A DNA stretch of 64,000 bases from Blumeriella jaapii (Eukaryota > Ascomycota > Leotiomycetes > Helotiales > Drepanopezizaceae), in assembly GCA_009599575.1 (NCBI GenBank), contig VWND01000084.1:186001-250000 (forward strand), read 5' to 3'. Positions 25,831 to 34,304 of this stretch are shown piece after piece; position 1 is the first letter of the stretch; every line of letters starts with the position of its first letter. The position numbers and the translations under genes were made by a program. The notes below the pieces were generated by a model. The model saw nothing but the letters and a program-made list of their open reading frames with translations, ran no database searches and was not told where the DNA came from.

Positions 25831-25949
25831 GTACTTATACACGCCTTCTACTAGAAATATAAAAGGTAAAAATCAGTCTGATTATCAACCCAACCTTATC
25901 TAAGCTCTATTGTCTGAACTAATGTTTCCCTGCCTTTTCAATCCTTACA

Positions 25950-26476
25950 ATATTATAATTCAAATTAATCTTTTTAATCGGTTATAAGTTATTCGATAAT
26001 TATAAAAGCTTTATTAAGCTCGCGTTTTATTATATATCAAGATTTTCGGCTAAAAAAATGCAATTTATTACTTTTAATACGATTTTTTTTGATTTAAAGC
26101 TTTATTGCTTTTACAACCTAAAATCCAAGGCTCGTAAGCAGCTTCTTTTACTTATTATACGCTTAAGCAAAAGCTTTTCGTAAAACTAACGGTTTTCTTT
26201 TACCTTTTGCCTTTTGTTTTTTATCTTCCGAATATAAATATTATACCGATATTTAAAAGCTGAAAAGCATATGTAAAATAGCTAGAAAGCAAAAAAATAT
26301 ATATAAGCTTTATTTTGTTTTAATAAAAGTATATTGTATTTAAACGATTCGTAGCCGTTTAATAAATACAATTTCTGATTGGAAATACGTACAAAAACGA
26401 TTTGAATTACTTTCACTTAATCAAAAATGAATATTCCGACGTAAAAATTTAATATAATTTCTATAAATTTTATTCG
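25950..26476. other. AT-rich relic DNA without recognisable genes
   Basis: About 530 bp of AT-rich sequence to the right of B2. No long reading frame and no match to the A, B or Copia families that I can see. Probably older mutated repeat DNA into which B2 inserted. Confidence 0.5.
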
Positions 26477-26890
26477 AATGCAAACTGAACTTACTTTTCT
26501 TCAGTTTATTATAATTAAATAACTAGCGTTAAAAGTATTTTAATTTAAAATGCGATTATAAAAAATAATAAATTAAAACAAAACATTTCGTTTCAAAACT
26601 TTTAATTAATAAAAATAAAACTTTTAACTTATAATTTAATAATAGCTTTTTGTTTTTATTATTTATCAACTTATTATAATTAAATATCTGGCGTTGATAG
26701 TGTTTTAATACAAAATGCGATAATAAAAAATAAATTTTTTTACGAAAATATATAATTTAATAACTTTTAATTAATAAAAATGAAATTTTTTAATTTATAA
26801 TCTAAAAATAGCCTTCTGCTTTTATTACTTTTCAATTTGGCGTAATTAAATAATGGTGTGTTAATATAAAATGCGATCGTAAAAAATCAT
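26477..26890. repeat. Degenerate tandem repeat, period about 165 bp
   Basis: Three diverged units share ATTATAATTAAATA, then TTTTAAT, then AAATGCGAT-ATAAAAAAT. The anchor occurs at about 26508, 26673 and 26838, giving a period of 165-166 bp. The third unit is cut at the boundary to GC-richer DNA near 26890. No coding signal. Confidence 0.7.
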
Positions 26891-26933
26891 GAATTGAGAT
26901 GGGACACTTGGATGCAGTAGGACACTTGCTTTC

Positions 26934-26989
26934 CCCCACATTATCCGAGTGCCCGCAGGATAAATGTGGGAAGGCAGCCCACTATTAGT
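26934..26989. repeat. Short hairpin repeat, copy 1
   Basis: CCCACATTATCC and GGATAAATGTGGG form an inverted repeat around GAGTGCCCGCA. The segment 26946-26989 is nearly identical to 61539-61586, 34.5 kb away. Confidence 0.7.
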
Positions 26990-27045
26990 CTTGGAAAGCA
27001 TTTTCAGAACTCCGAAGACAAGCGACGCCGAAATCGTCTCTCGAA

Positions 27046-27047
<2 letters not shown>

Positions 27048-27080
<33 letters not shown>
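27048..27080. repeat. Poly-T tract (33 T)
   Basis: Uninterrupted T run between two inverted copies of the short repeat. It may be the poly-A tail of a small retroposed element on the minus strand, or simple homopolymer. Length may be unreliable in the assembly. Confidence 0.8.
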
Positions 27081-27112
27081 CGTTTTTCTAATACGATAAG
27101 TTAATAACAACA

Positions 27113-27150
27113 GTAGGCAGCCTTCCCACAATATTTCTGCGGGCACTCGA
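27113..27150. repeat. Short hairpin repeat, inverted copy 2
   Basis: The reverse complement reads CGAGTGCCCGCAGAAATA then TTGTGGGAAGGC, matching copy 1 with several differences. It lies opposite in orientation, 124 bp from copy 1, so the two enclose the poly-T tract like terminal inverted repeats. Confidence 0.65.
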
Positions 27151-27715
27151 ACATGACTATTAACTGCTTGCAGCAGCTATATTAGCGTACCTAGGTAGGT
27201 AAATCAACATTCCACCGATATTTTCCCCCTCGTGTCCGGGTAAAGCAGTTCTCCGAAAGAAGCACTGTACTGGATTTCCCGACGTCGAGCGGATTTTACC
27301 AATCGAAAGAGCTGGAGAGGTTCGGACCAGGCACCGCGTCCGGGTATGGGTCGTCGTGGCTGACGGCTTCGCACCCCGAGGGGCGGCGTGGATAGTGGAT
27401 GGATGGATGGATGGAGGACTACGAGGTGGGTGATAGGACGCGGAGTATGTTACTTTTGAGGGTTAAGGAGACGGTAAGAGGGAGTCTGTGGGTGTGGACA
27501 GATGGATGGATAGATACTGTATGTAGATGTAGATGTATGTAGATGTAGGAGCTACAGTATATACAGTAAAGTGACTGGACAAGGCAGCGCGAAAACTCAG
27601 ACCCAAGTAAGCAAGCAAGCAAGCACATCCAAATCTATACCCAAAGCCAAAGTCAACAAAGAGGGACCACAAGATAGGAAATAAATGGGGAAAAAAAAAA
27701 ACACCAAAGCGACCC
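27151..27715. other. Intergenic, 3' flank of the SNF2 gene
   Basis: No gene seen. It contains (GGAT)n-like DNA at about 27396-27415 and (GTAGAT)n-like DNA at about 27518-27550, on moderately GC-rich background. Confidence 0.6.
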
Positions 27716-30700
27716 TCAAACCTCCACAGCCGCAGCCTGGACAACCTCCCTCACCTCCCTCCCAGCCAGCTCGCCCCTCGCCCTCTGCCTGGCCAGAATC
27801 GCGCTCTCAACCTCGCTCTCGCAATCGACCAGGCGGAAGGAGCGCGAGCGCGGATTCTTCTGCCCGATGCGGTGCACGCGCGCGTACGCCTGCAGCTCGC
27901 GCACGAAATCGTAGTCCGGCTCCATGAGCACGGCGTGACAGGCGCGCTGCAGCTGCAAGCCCACGCCGACGATGTGCGTCAACCCGATCAGGATGCGCAC
28001 CTCTTTCTGCGGCGCCTTGCTGCTGCTTTTGGAGGGGGGAGAAGTAGCGGAGGAGGAGGAGGAGGAAGAGGAAGAGGGGGAGGGAGGGCTGGTGAAGGCG
28101 TGGATGAGTGCGTTCTTCTCGCTGGGCTTCATGCGGCCGGAGATGAGGCCGGTGAGGTCGCGGTAGGCGGGGAAGTATTTGATTATGAACTGGTGGCGCG
28201 GGTCAGTTTGGTTAGGCAGATGAGAGGCAAATGTAGATGAAGATGGATCGAGCCGACAGATGAAGCGAGAAGGGGGAGTGAAGGAGTGAGTGGGTGAGGA
28301 CTTACGAGCTGCAAGATGTAGGCAACCTGCGGGAAGCTCGTCATGATGACCAGCTTGTGCGGGTTCCCATTCACGTCGACCTGCTGGCTGAGGTCGGTGA
28401 TGAAGCGGTACAGCCACAGACACTTCGGGCTGCCCTCCACGATGGGCCGGAGATACTTGCGGTACGGGTTCATGTCCTTGCGGGCCTGGAAGCGCTGTAC
28501 CTCGGCGGCCGTCAGCGTCAGGCGGTCTTCCGTCGCGCGCATCAGCTGGAAGAGGTACGGGAACGTGGCCAGGATCCGGGACCGCCACAGCGTGCGCGTC
28601 TCGGTGTTGAAGGCGAGCTTCGTGGGCTTGATGTTCGAGCGTCGCTGCTCGGGGAAGTCCTCCCACCTGCGCTGGAGCGCCTCGAGGAGCTCTTCCCGCT
28701 CATGATCGAAAGTGGCCTCGAAGGCCGGGATGAGCGCCGTGAAATGCTTGTTGGGCCCCAGGTGTATGTCCGTGTGGGTGTGTGGCGGGAGCTTCATGAT
28801 GGAGTGGCCGAACCACTTCGTCTCCGCGGTCCGTCTGAGCATCAACTTCACCAGGAAGGGCTTGAACTCGCCGAGGATCCGGTCCACGGCTGCGTCGTCG
28901 CGCCTGTGGCTCTTCAGCTGGTTATCGTAGCTCTTACAGATCTCGTCCAGCTTCTTCCACTCCAAGGCCGCCGCCAACCCGGCCTTGGAGTGCTTTTGGA
29001 TCGCCCACAGGACACCTTCGATGCCGCGCGGTGTCTGGGAGAATGGAGTCCCGGAGTATCCCCAGAGGAAGGGCTGGACGGTGTTGTTTTGCCGGGGGAG
29101 GTTCGTCAAGATAGCGGCTCGTCCTTTGTTCTTGAAGTACTCTTCGTGCGACTCGTCGATCATCGCAATCCCAAAGATCAAGCTGCAGCGTGTTCCTGCC
29201 TTCCACGCCCTGCGTATTGTCAGCAAGCCCATCGGCCATCATACCGGCCATCATGATTGCGACTTACCCTTCCGCTTTCGGATCGTGCACGAATCCCGGG
29301 CTCTCAAAATACTGCTTCATCGACTTGGGATAGTTCTCCTTCGTCGTCAGGAACAGGATGCCCTCCTGGTAGTCCTTCGGCGTATCGTTCTGCTTCGAGT
29401 TCTTCACGGCCTTGGTGGCTTCCATGCGGCCGCGCGTCTGGGCCTGCTCGCAGCTATCCTTGCGGTCTTCCATCGGCGTCTTGAGGTCGTTGACCAGCGC
29501 GGGGTGATCAACGACAATCTTCATGCCCAGGCTTGCATCGCTGGTGTCGACGTGCATCTTCCACTGCGCCCACCACTGCCCGACGAGGGCTTGCGGCACG
29601 CATGCCATCCTGAGCCCGGCTTTGCGAGTCATCCTCGACGTCGGGCTGCTGGAGGAGCAGGGACAGCTAATCCATCCCTTCTTGGGTGGTGTTGGGCAAG
29701 CACCCGACTCCCCTGCCTGTAGGTGCTTTCGGTCTCTGGCAACGCGGCATTTCAATACGTCGCGCCAGAGCACGGCGAGTTGGCGCTCTACGACGACATA
29801 AGCGAGGAAGGACAGCGTCTTGCCCAGTCCCATGTCGTCGGCCACGAAACCACCGCCGAACTCTCGCGAGGTGATCATCTGCCAGTAGACTCCGAACGCT
29901 TGGTACTGGTACAAAGGGGTCTTGAGCCCAGCGATCCTGACCACTTCTCCCATCTTCGTCTCGCTCGGGTCAATGCGAAACATGGCACAGCATTCGGTCC
30001 ATCGATTCAGCGTACCAACAGTATCTGAAGGACCTCTGAGCTGGCCCAGCTCCTCCATGTTTTGAAGCTGTTGGAGTCTGAAACCTGATTAGCGAGACTC
30101 CAACACGCACGACCGGGAAAACATACTTAGCAACAATGCGATCCTCCACGGAGATCTCACTATCATCTTCCTCCTCCTCTTCCTTCCTCTCGGGTTCGAA
30201 TTCCGCTTCGCCCTCAATGACAGTGCGATCCGCCTTTTGGAACTTTAGCACGTCTTCCGGAGACAGAGCCTCCTCATCCCCGCCCCGAGTATAGCTAGTC
30301 TCGCCAACCACATCATACATAGTCTGGAAACGACGCAGCGTCTCCTCTCTGCTCTCCGGCTCCTTCTTGACGGCGATTCCGATAAGCTTCTTGGCTGCGT
30401 TCTTGATCGACCCGGCTCTCGACTTTCTCCCCGAGGAAGAGTTCGTCGGGATCCTGACTAAAGCGTGATCCTCGTCCGACGCCTTGACTGGGAACGACGA
30501 TGGTCGTGCCGTGCGAGTCGTGAGGGGAGATACGGGCGAGGAGGCTATAGTGTCGTTCTTCTCTAGGTCCTCGAGGCGTGCAGTCTCGACGTCTTTGTCA
30601 GCTTTGGCACCAGCGTCGTTGTCTATGGTGTCGTGGTACTTCGTCGCCTTGTACGAGTGCTCATTGCTGTATCCAGCGACTGGCAGACTGCTGCTTCTTC

Positions 30701-31287
30701 CGGTCGTGCCTCCGACGAGCAAGACCCTGCCCACCAGGCTTGAGAGTGTGAGATCTACCGCTTCGGCTCGCGGCGACTGGTTCAGAAGACCGGAATCATC
30801 AGCGACCGTGCGGTCACCCGCCGCAAGTCTCTCCTCTCTCTGCGCCTTGAACTCCGGCTGGTAGTGAAACGACAGTATCGTCGTCGCCCCGATTGATGAA
30901 CATGTGGTTGAGAGCGACCTCGAAACTATTTTGGTCATAGACCCTCTCGTAGTCCTGCCTGGCGGTAAAATAGCCCAGCTTCCCATACCGAATCTCGCTT
31001 GGCTCGGTCGGGTTGAGCTGCCAAAGCATGTCATCGAAGCCAGCGATGAACTTGTCGAAGCTGTAGCTCGCGACGAGGTTGGGGTTCTGACCTTCCTCTA
31101 GAAAATGCAGCAGGAGGATCGTCGCATCACCGAGGAGGTCGACGCCCATAATGTTGAGCGCCACCGCCATGTGGATGAGTGTCAGGCGGTGCCTGGGCGA
31201 GCCCAGGTTGATGGAAGCGGAGGAGGATTCTCTGCGTTTTTGCCCCTCTCCGCTCCCCAGCACTCTGCTCTTGAATTTTTTGAACAT
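27716..31287 (-). CDS. SNF2-family DNA-dependent ATPase/helicase
   Basis: Modelled as five exons (31287-30919, 30857-30127, 30077-29268, 29209-28306, 28189-27716), giving 1095 residues. The SNF2 ATPase core starts near residue 445 with the Walker A box DDMGLGKT. The Walker B equivalent is MIDESHE near residue 652, followed by WGYSGTPFSQTPRGIEG (motif III region). The helicase C-terminal domain includes GLTHIVGVGLQLQRACHAVL and ARVHRIGQKNP (motifs V and VI). Such proteins use ATP to move along DNA and remodel nucleosomes or protein-DNA complexes; the substrate here is unknown. Introns 2-4 (49, 58 and 116 nt) have good GT..AG ends and correct phases. Intron 1 (30858-30918, donor GTCGCT) is doubtful: the frame change there may instead be an indel. 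The start at 31287 is the first good ATG in frame; an upstream exon is possible. Confidence 0.85.
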
Positions 31288-31789
31288 CGTGGAAGTCTCC
31301 TGTTGGTGGAAAGAGGATCGAGTTCTGCTGAAACAATTGCCAGGAGCGACACTTCTCGAGGGAGTCCATCTTTGCGAAAGACCAAAATACCACGAGTGCC
31401 TCCTTTGTTAGCGAATGAGGAGCCGAAGGTACTGTACGATAATGAAAGCTTTGTGCTAACGACGGAAACGGTTTGCTCGCCGGATCGAGGTATCAATTTC
31501 TGAACAAAGATTCAGGTATTCATGCAACGTGAAGAGGATAACAGCGACTTTTGATAAAACTGGTTTGGCCCCTCTGAAGAACGTGACTTCTTTTTTCGCT
31601 TGAAGAAAGATGGGAAAGAATACCCAATTTGGTTATGAATCGAACCAAGCAACCTACCCACCCACAGGACATGTTTTCTCCTCCCGGTGTGACGGGCCAC
31701 AATAGGTTAATTCGTAAGATAGCTGGTATCAAGGTACTCATAGACAGGTGTGTCGTTCCACCTAGATCCCTCTCTTCGCAACATCCTCC
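31288..31789. other. Intergenic between GDPD 3' end and SNF2 5' end
   Basis: About 500 bp holding the SNF2 promoter side and the 3' end of the next minus-strand gene. Short chance frames only. Confidence 0.6.
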
Positions 31790-33109
31790 CTACTCCTCGT
31801 GCTGGAAGCCCCCATATCCCAGCCCCATACAGTTCGCATAGTAGCTCACCGTACTCGACCAATCGGTGAACAGTGCCGCAATGCCCACATCCCGAGCCAA
31901 GAAATCCAAAATCTCATAGTACTGCCCATCATAGTGCACGGCGTCCTTGATCCTACTGAAGTAGTACTCCTCACGACTGCCCACTGTTGCCAGGGGACCA
32001 GAGCGCTCATACGTCCAGGGAATGATGTCGAGACCGGCCGCCTTCGCCGTCGTCGCATAACTCGAGGGCACGATAGTCTGGCTATCGTTGGCAGTCGTCA
32101 GCAAGTACCCGAACGGGGGTGCGATGATGTTGACGCCCCTGTCCTTGAGGCTCTGCAGACGCGCAACGGCTGCCGGGTACGTCGCGGGCGAGTCGCCGCT
32201 CTCGTCAAGCAAGACGGCTTGTCTTCCAAACTCGGGGTACTCGGCTATCCACTGGTAGACGTCCGGCGGGTTGAAGGACTGCGCCCAGGTTCGCTCGGGG
32301 CGAATGCCACGCTCGATGAACGTGTCGAGCATGTCACGTGCGAACTGCTCTTGCGTGTAGCCGTGGAACGGCATGGGGACTTGCGCGGGCGGCGTCTTGA
32401 GTTCGGGCGTAAAGTTGCGGTTTCCCGGGATGGACTCGACCAGCGTGATGAAGGAGTCCAGGGTCATGACTTTGCCGCAGGTCCCGTACAAGTCGGTTCG
32501 CCAGTTTGGCGTCCCGCGTTGGTAATCCTCCACGGTGATCGCACTGGCATTGAAGCCGTCTTGCTTTCCACAGAGCGAGGTGAACTCGTCCATGGAGATG
32601 TCGGATGTGCAGCAGAGAGCATCTGCCGGCGACGTTGCGTTGGCGGGCGTGAAGGGAATGGTGCACTTGGCGGCCATCTCTGGACGCAGCAGGATGTCGG
32701 TCGTCGTGTGCAAATCGCAGAAGGAGTGTCGACAGACGAGTTCGCGGTCTGCGGTGAAGGCGACATCACACTCGAGGATGCCGGATCCCATCCTGGCGCC
32801 CGCCATGGTCGACTCGACCGTCAACTCCGGAAACTGGAGGGTGCCCCCTCCCCGGTGCCCGATGGAAAAGCTGGTGATGCTCCCGGGCCCGTTCGCGCAC
32901 GATTGCAGCGTGTGCTTGAGAGGCGAGTCTGTCATGTTGTTGATGAGATAGAACGGGCGCGGGTCATAGGACACCTGGTAGGGGGGTTGCCACGGCTGCT
33001 GTTGGGTGGTGATTCGGCCATCATTGTAGTACGAGGGAGACGGGCGAGCCACAACCCGTGCCACGACGACGAGGACCGCCGCGGCCCGTCTGAGAAGAAA
33101 AGCAGGCAT
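31790..33109 (-). CDS. Secreted glycerophosphodiester phosphodiesterase family protein
   Basis: Single exon, 439 residues. A signal peptide is likely: the first about 21 residues are Arg followed by a hydrophobic Ala/Val run, ending before RPSPSYY. The GDPD catalytic pattern is present: SIGHRGGGTL (catalytic His-Arg), then GILECDVAFTADRELVCRH about 35 residues later (Glu, Asp metal ligands and second His). Further on come LDIIPWTYERSG and a C-terminal AALFTDWSSTVSYY, typical of the TIM-barrel end. The family hydrolyses glycerophosphodiesters to glycerol-3-phosphate and an alcohol, often for phosphate or choline scavenging outside the cell. NNMT, NAT, NDS and similar sites could be glycosylated. 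No intron is needed; the whole frame is domain-like. Confidence 0.88.
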   Translation of the reverse strand: MPAFLLRRAAAVLVVVARVVARPSPSYYNDGRITTQQQPWQPPYQVSYDPRPFYLINNMTDSPLKHTLQSCANGPGSITSFSIGHRGGGTLQFPELTVESTMAGARMGSGILECDVAFTADRELVCRHSFCDLHTTTDILLRPEMAAKCTIPFTPANATSPADALCCTSDISMDEFTSLCGKQDGFNASAITVEDYQRGTPNWRTDLYGTCGKVMTLDSFITLVESIPGNRNFTPELKTPPAQVPMPFHGYTQEQFARDMLDTFIERGIRPERTWAQSFNPPDVYQWIAEYPEFGRQAVLLDESGDSPATYPAAVARLQSLKDRGVNIIAPPFGYLLTTANDSQTIVPSSYATTAKAAGLDIIPWTYERSGPLATVGSREEYYFSRIKDAVHYDGQYYEILDFLARDVGIAALFTDWSSTVSYYANCMGLGYGGFQHEE

Positions 33110-33312
33110 TGCAGAGCGATGGAGATGGCGGCCACAGCGCCAGAGATTGAGTCGACATTTCTACCTCGATAGGGAACGCACGCTTTTGATGCGGCGCGTG
33201 GAATCTGCGAAGGAATGGATCGTACTGTAGAAGCAGTAATGTACTGTCAGAGAAACGAGCTGGAAATGGACAAGTTGATAACAGCCATGGCGAACATCTC
33301 GGCGTCGACTTG

Positions 33313-33385
33313 GTACTGTGCTGTGATGTGATGTGCTGTGCTGTGCTGTGCTGCGCTGTACTGTGCTGTACTGTACTGTGCTGTA
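33313..33385. repeat. Microsatellite (GCTGT)n / (ACTGT)n
   Basis: Imperfect pentanucleotide array GCTGTGCTGT grading into ACTGTACTGT. Confidence 0.85.
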
Positions 33386-33394
33386 GTTAGTACA

Positions 33395-33506
33395 TGTACG
33401 TCGTATGTATGTATGTGTGTATGTAGGTACTGTATGTATGTGAGTCTGTATGTGTGTTTGTATGTGTGTAAGTGTGTATGTGTGTATGTGTGTATGTCTG
33501 TATGTA
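33395..33506. repeat. Microsatellite (GTAT)n / (GTGTAT)n
   Basis: Imperfect GTATGTATGTGTGTATGT array over about 110 bp. Confidence 0.85.
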
Positions 33507-34304
33507 GATGGAGCGAGAGTTTGGCACCAGCAGTCGGACAGGCCGCCTGGAACAGTGCGCTCGGGCCAGCAGCCAATTAAGCGCGCACGTGGACCGGATA
33601 AGGCCGATAAGGTCGATAAGGCCGATCGCTTGTACAGTACCCGACCACGGGCCGAGAGTGTAAATAAAGTATTGATCGTGAGTCTAGAATCAGTACCAGC
33701 CAACGACAAATATACACAGTATAGACAATACACACAGAACAGACTGTATGTACAGGCATGGTGATCTCGTACTGTACATCGCCACATGCCGCCGCCAAGC
33801 ACAACTGCCGGCGGACAGCAGTGGTTGCCATCTGGGCGTTGATGTTACAGTACACCGACAGTGCTGTGTCCTGCATACCCGAGCCTCTCGGCTTCCAAGT
33901 AAACAATCCACAAACCCTTCATGGGCATCAAAGACCAGAGAGCACGACTATCCCGACATGAAACATCGAAAACACCGAGCCCAACGCACCTGGTCCCGAT
34001 CAAGGCCGCCTCGCTACCAATCTCGTCGCGAAATACAGAGACCCTGGCTCGGACACAAGTGCGATTGCTGGGTGGGGGAGAAAAGCTACGCTGAACTACT
34101 ACAGTACTGTACAGTACCTGGTGAGTATGTGGAGGGAGGGGATGCACAACGCAACGAACTCCTCTCAGAAGGTGCAACGCTAGGGATGTCCGAAATCACA
34201 CCTGGCGCTCAGCATCCTTCGATCCCGCCGCGGGCGTGGACTCCGTGGCCAGCTCCGTCACGCTGGCCACCGACGCTCTCCTCCTTCCACCACCACGCTC
34301 TCGT

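Larger units (their letters stand above)
11888..25949 (+). mobile_element. Gypsy element B2, base layer of the nest, interrupted by A2 and Copia
   Basis: Three plus-strand pieces belong to one B-family element: 11888-11986, 18444-20169 and 25836-25949. The first two join without a gap when A2 and one copy of TACCG are removed, and match the minus strand of B1 about 4430-2895. The last two join when the Copia element and one GTACT are removed, giving a right LTR of about 414 bp (19870-20169 plus 25836-25949). Everything upstream of the pol end would lie left of A1, outside the window. The copy is more mutated than B1; for example the LTR start TGTCAGGAAC of B1 reads TATTAAAAAT here. Confidence 0.85.
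19870..25949 (+). repeat. B2 right LTR, split by the Copia element
   Basis: LTR start at 19870 and end CTTACA at 25949; the two parts (19870-20169 and 25836-25949) add up to about 414 bp, matching the B1 LTRs in reverse complement. No target duplication can be checked because the left end of B2 is off the window. Confidence 0.82.
33110..34304. other. Intergenic region rich in microsatellites
   Basis: 1.2 kb with no gene I can support. It carries the repeats at 33313-33385 and 33395-33506, several TACTGTA palindromes (33768-33776, 34099-34117) and the upstream side of the GDPD gene. The long frames here are low-complexity (Tyr/His/Thr or Cys/Val repeats) and come from the microsatellites. Confidence 0.7.

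Noticed and set aside
1..26890. Centromere
   Set aside because: AT-rich, transposon-filled DNA is compatible with a fungal centromere, but equally with any RIP-mutated block; nothing in the sequence decides it.
28294..29256. 320-codon plus-strand frame
   Set aside because: Antisense shadow of SNF2 helicase exons with biased codon usage.
31799..33172. 457-codon plus-strand frame
   Set aside because: Lies antisense to the phosphodiesterase gene, which has signal peptide and catalytic motifs; the plus frame has none.
33161..33802. 213-codon minus frame rich in His/Thr/Tyr
   Set aside because: Translation of the GTAT/GTGT microsatellite and flanks.
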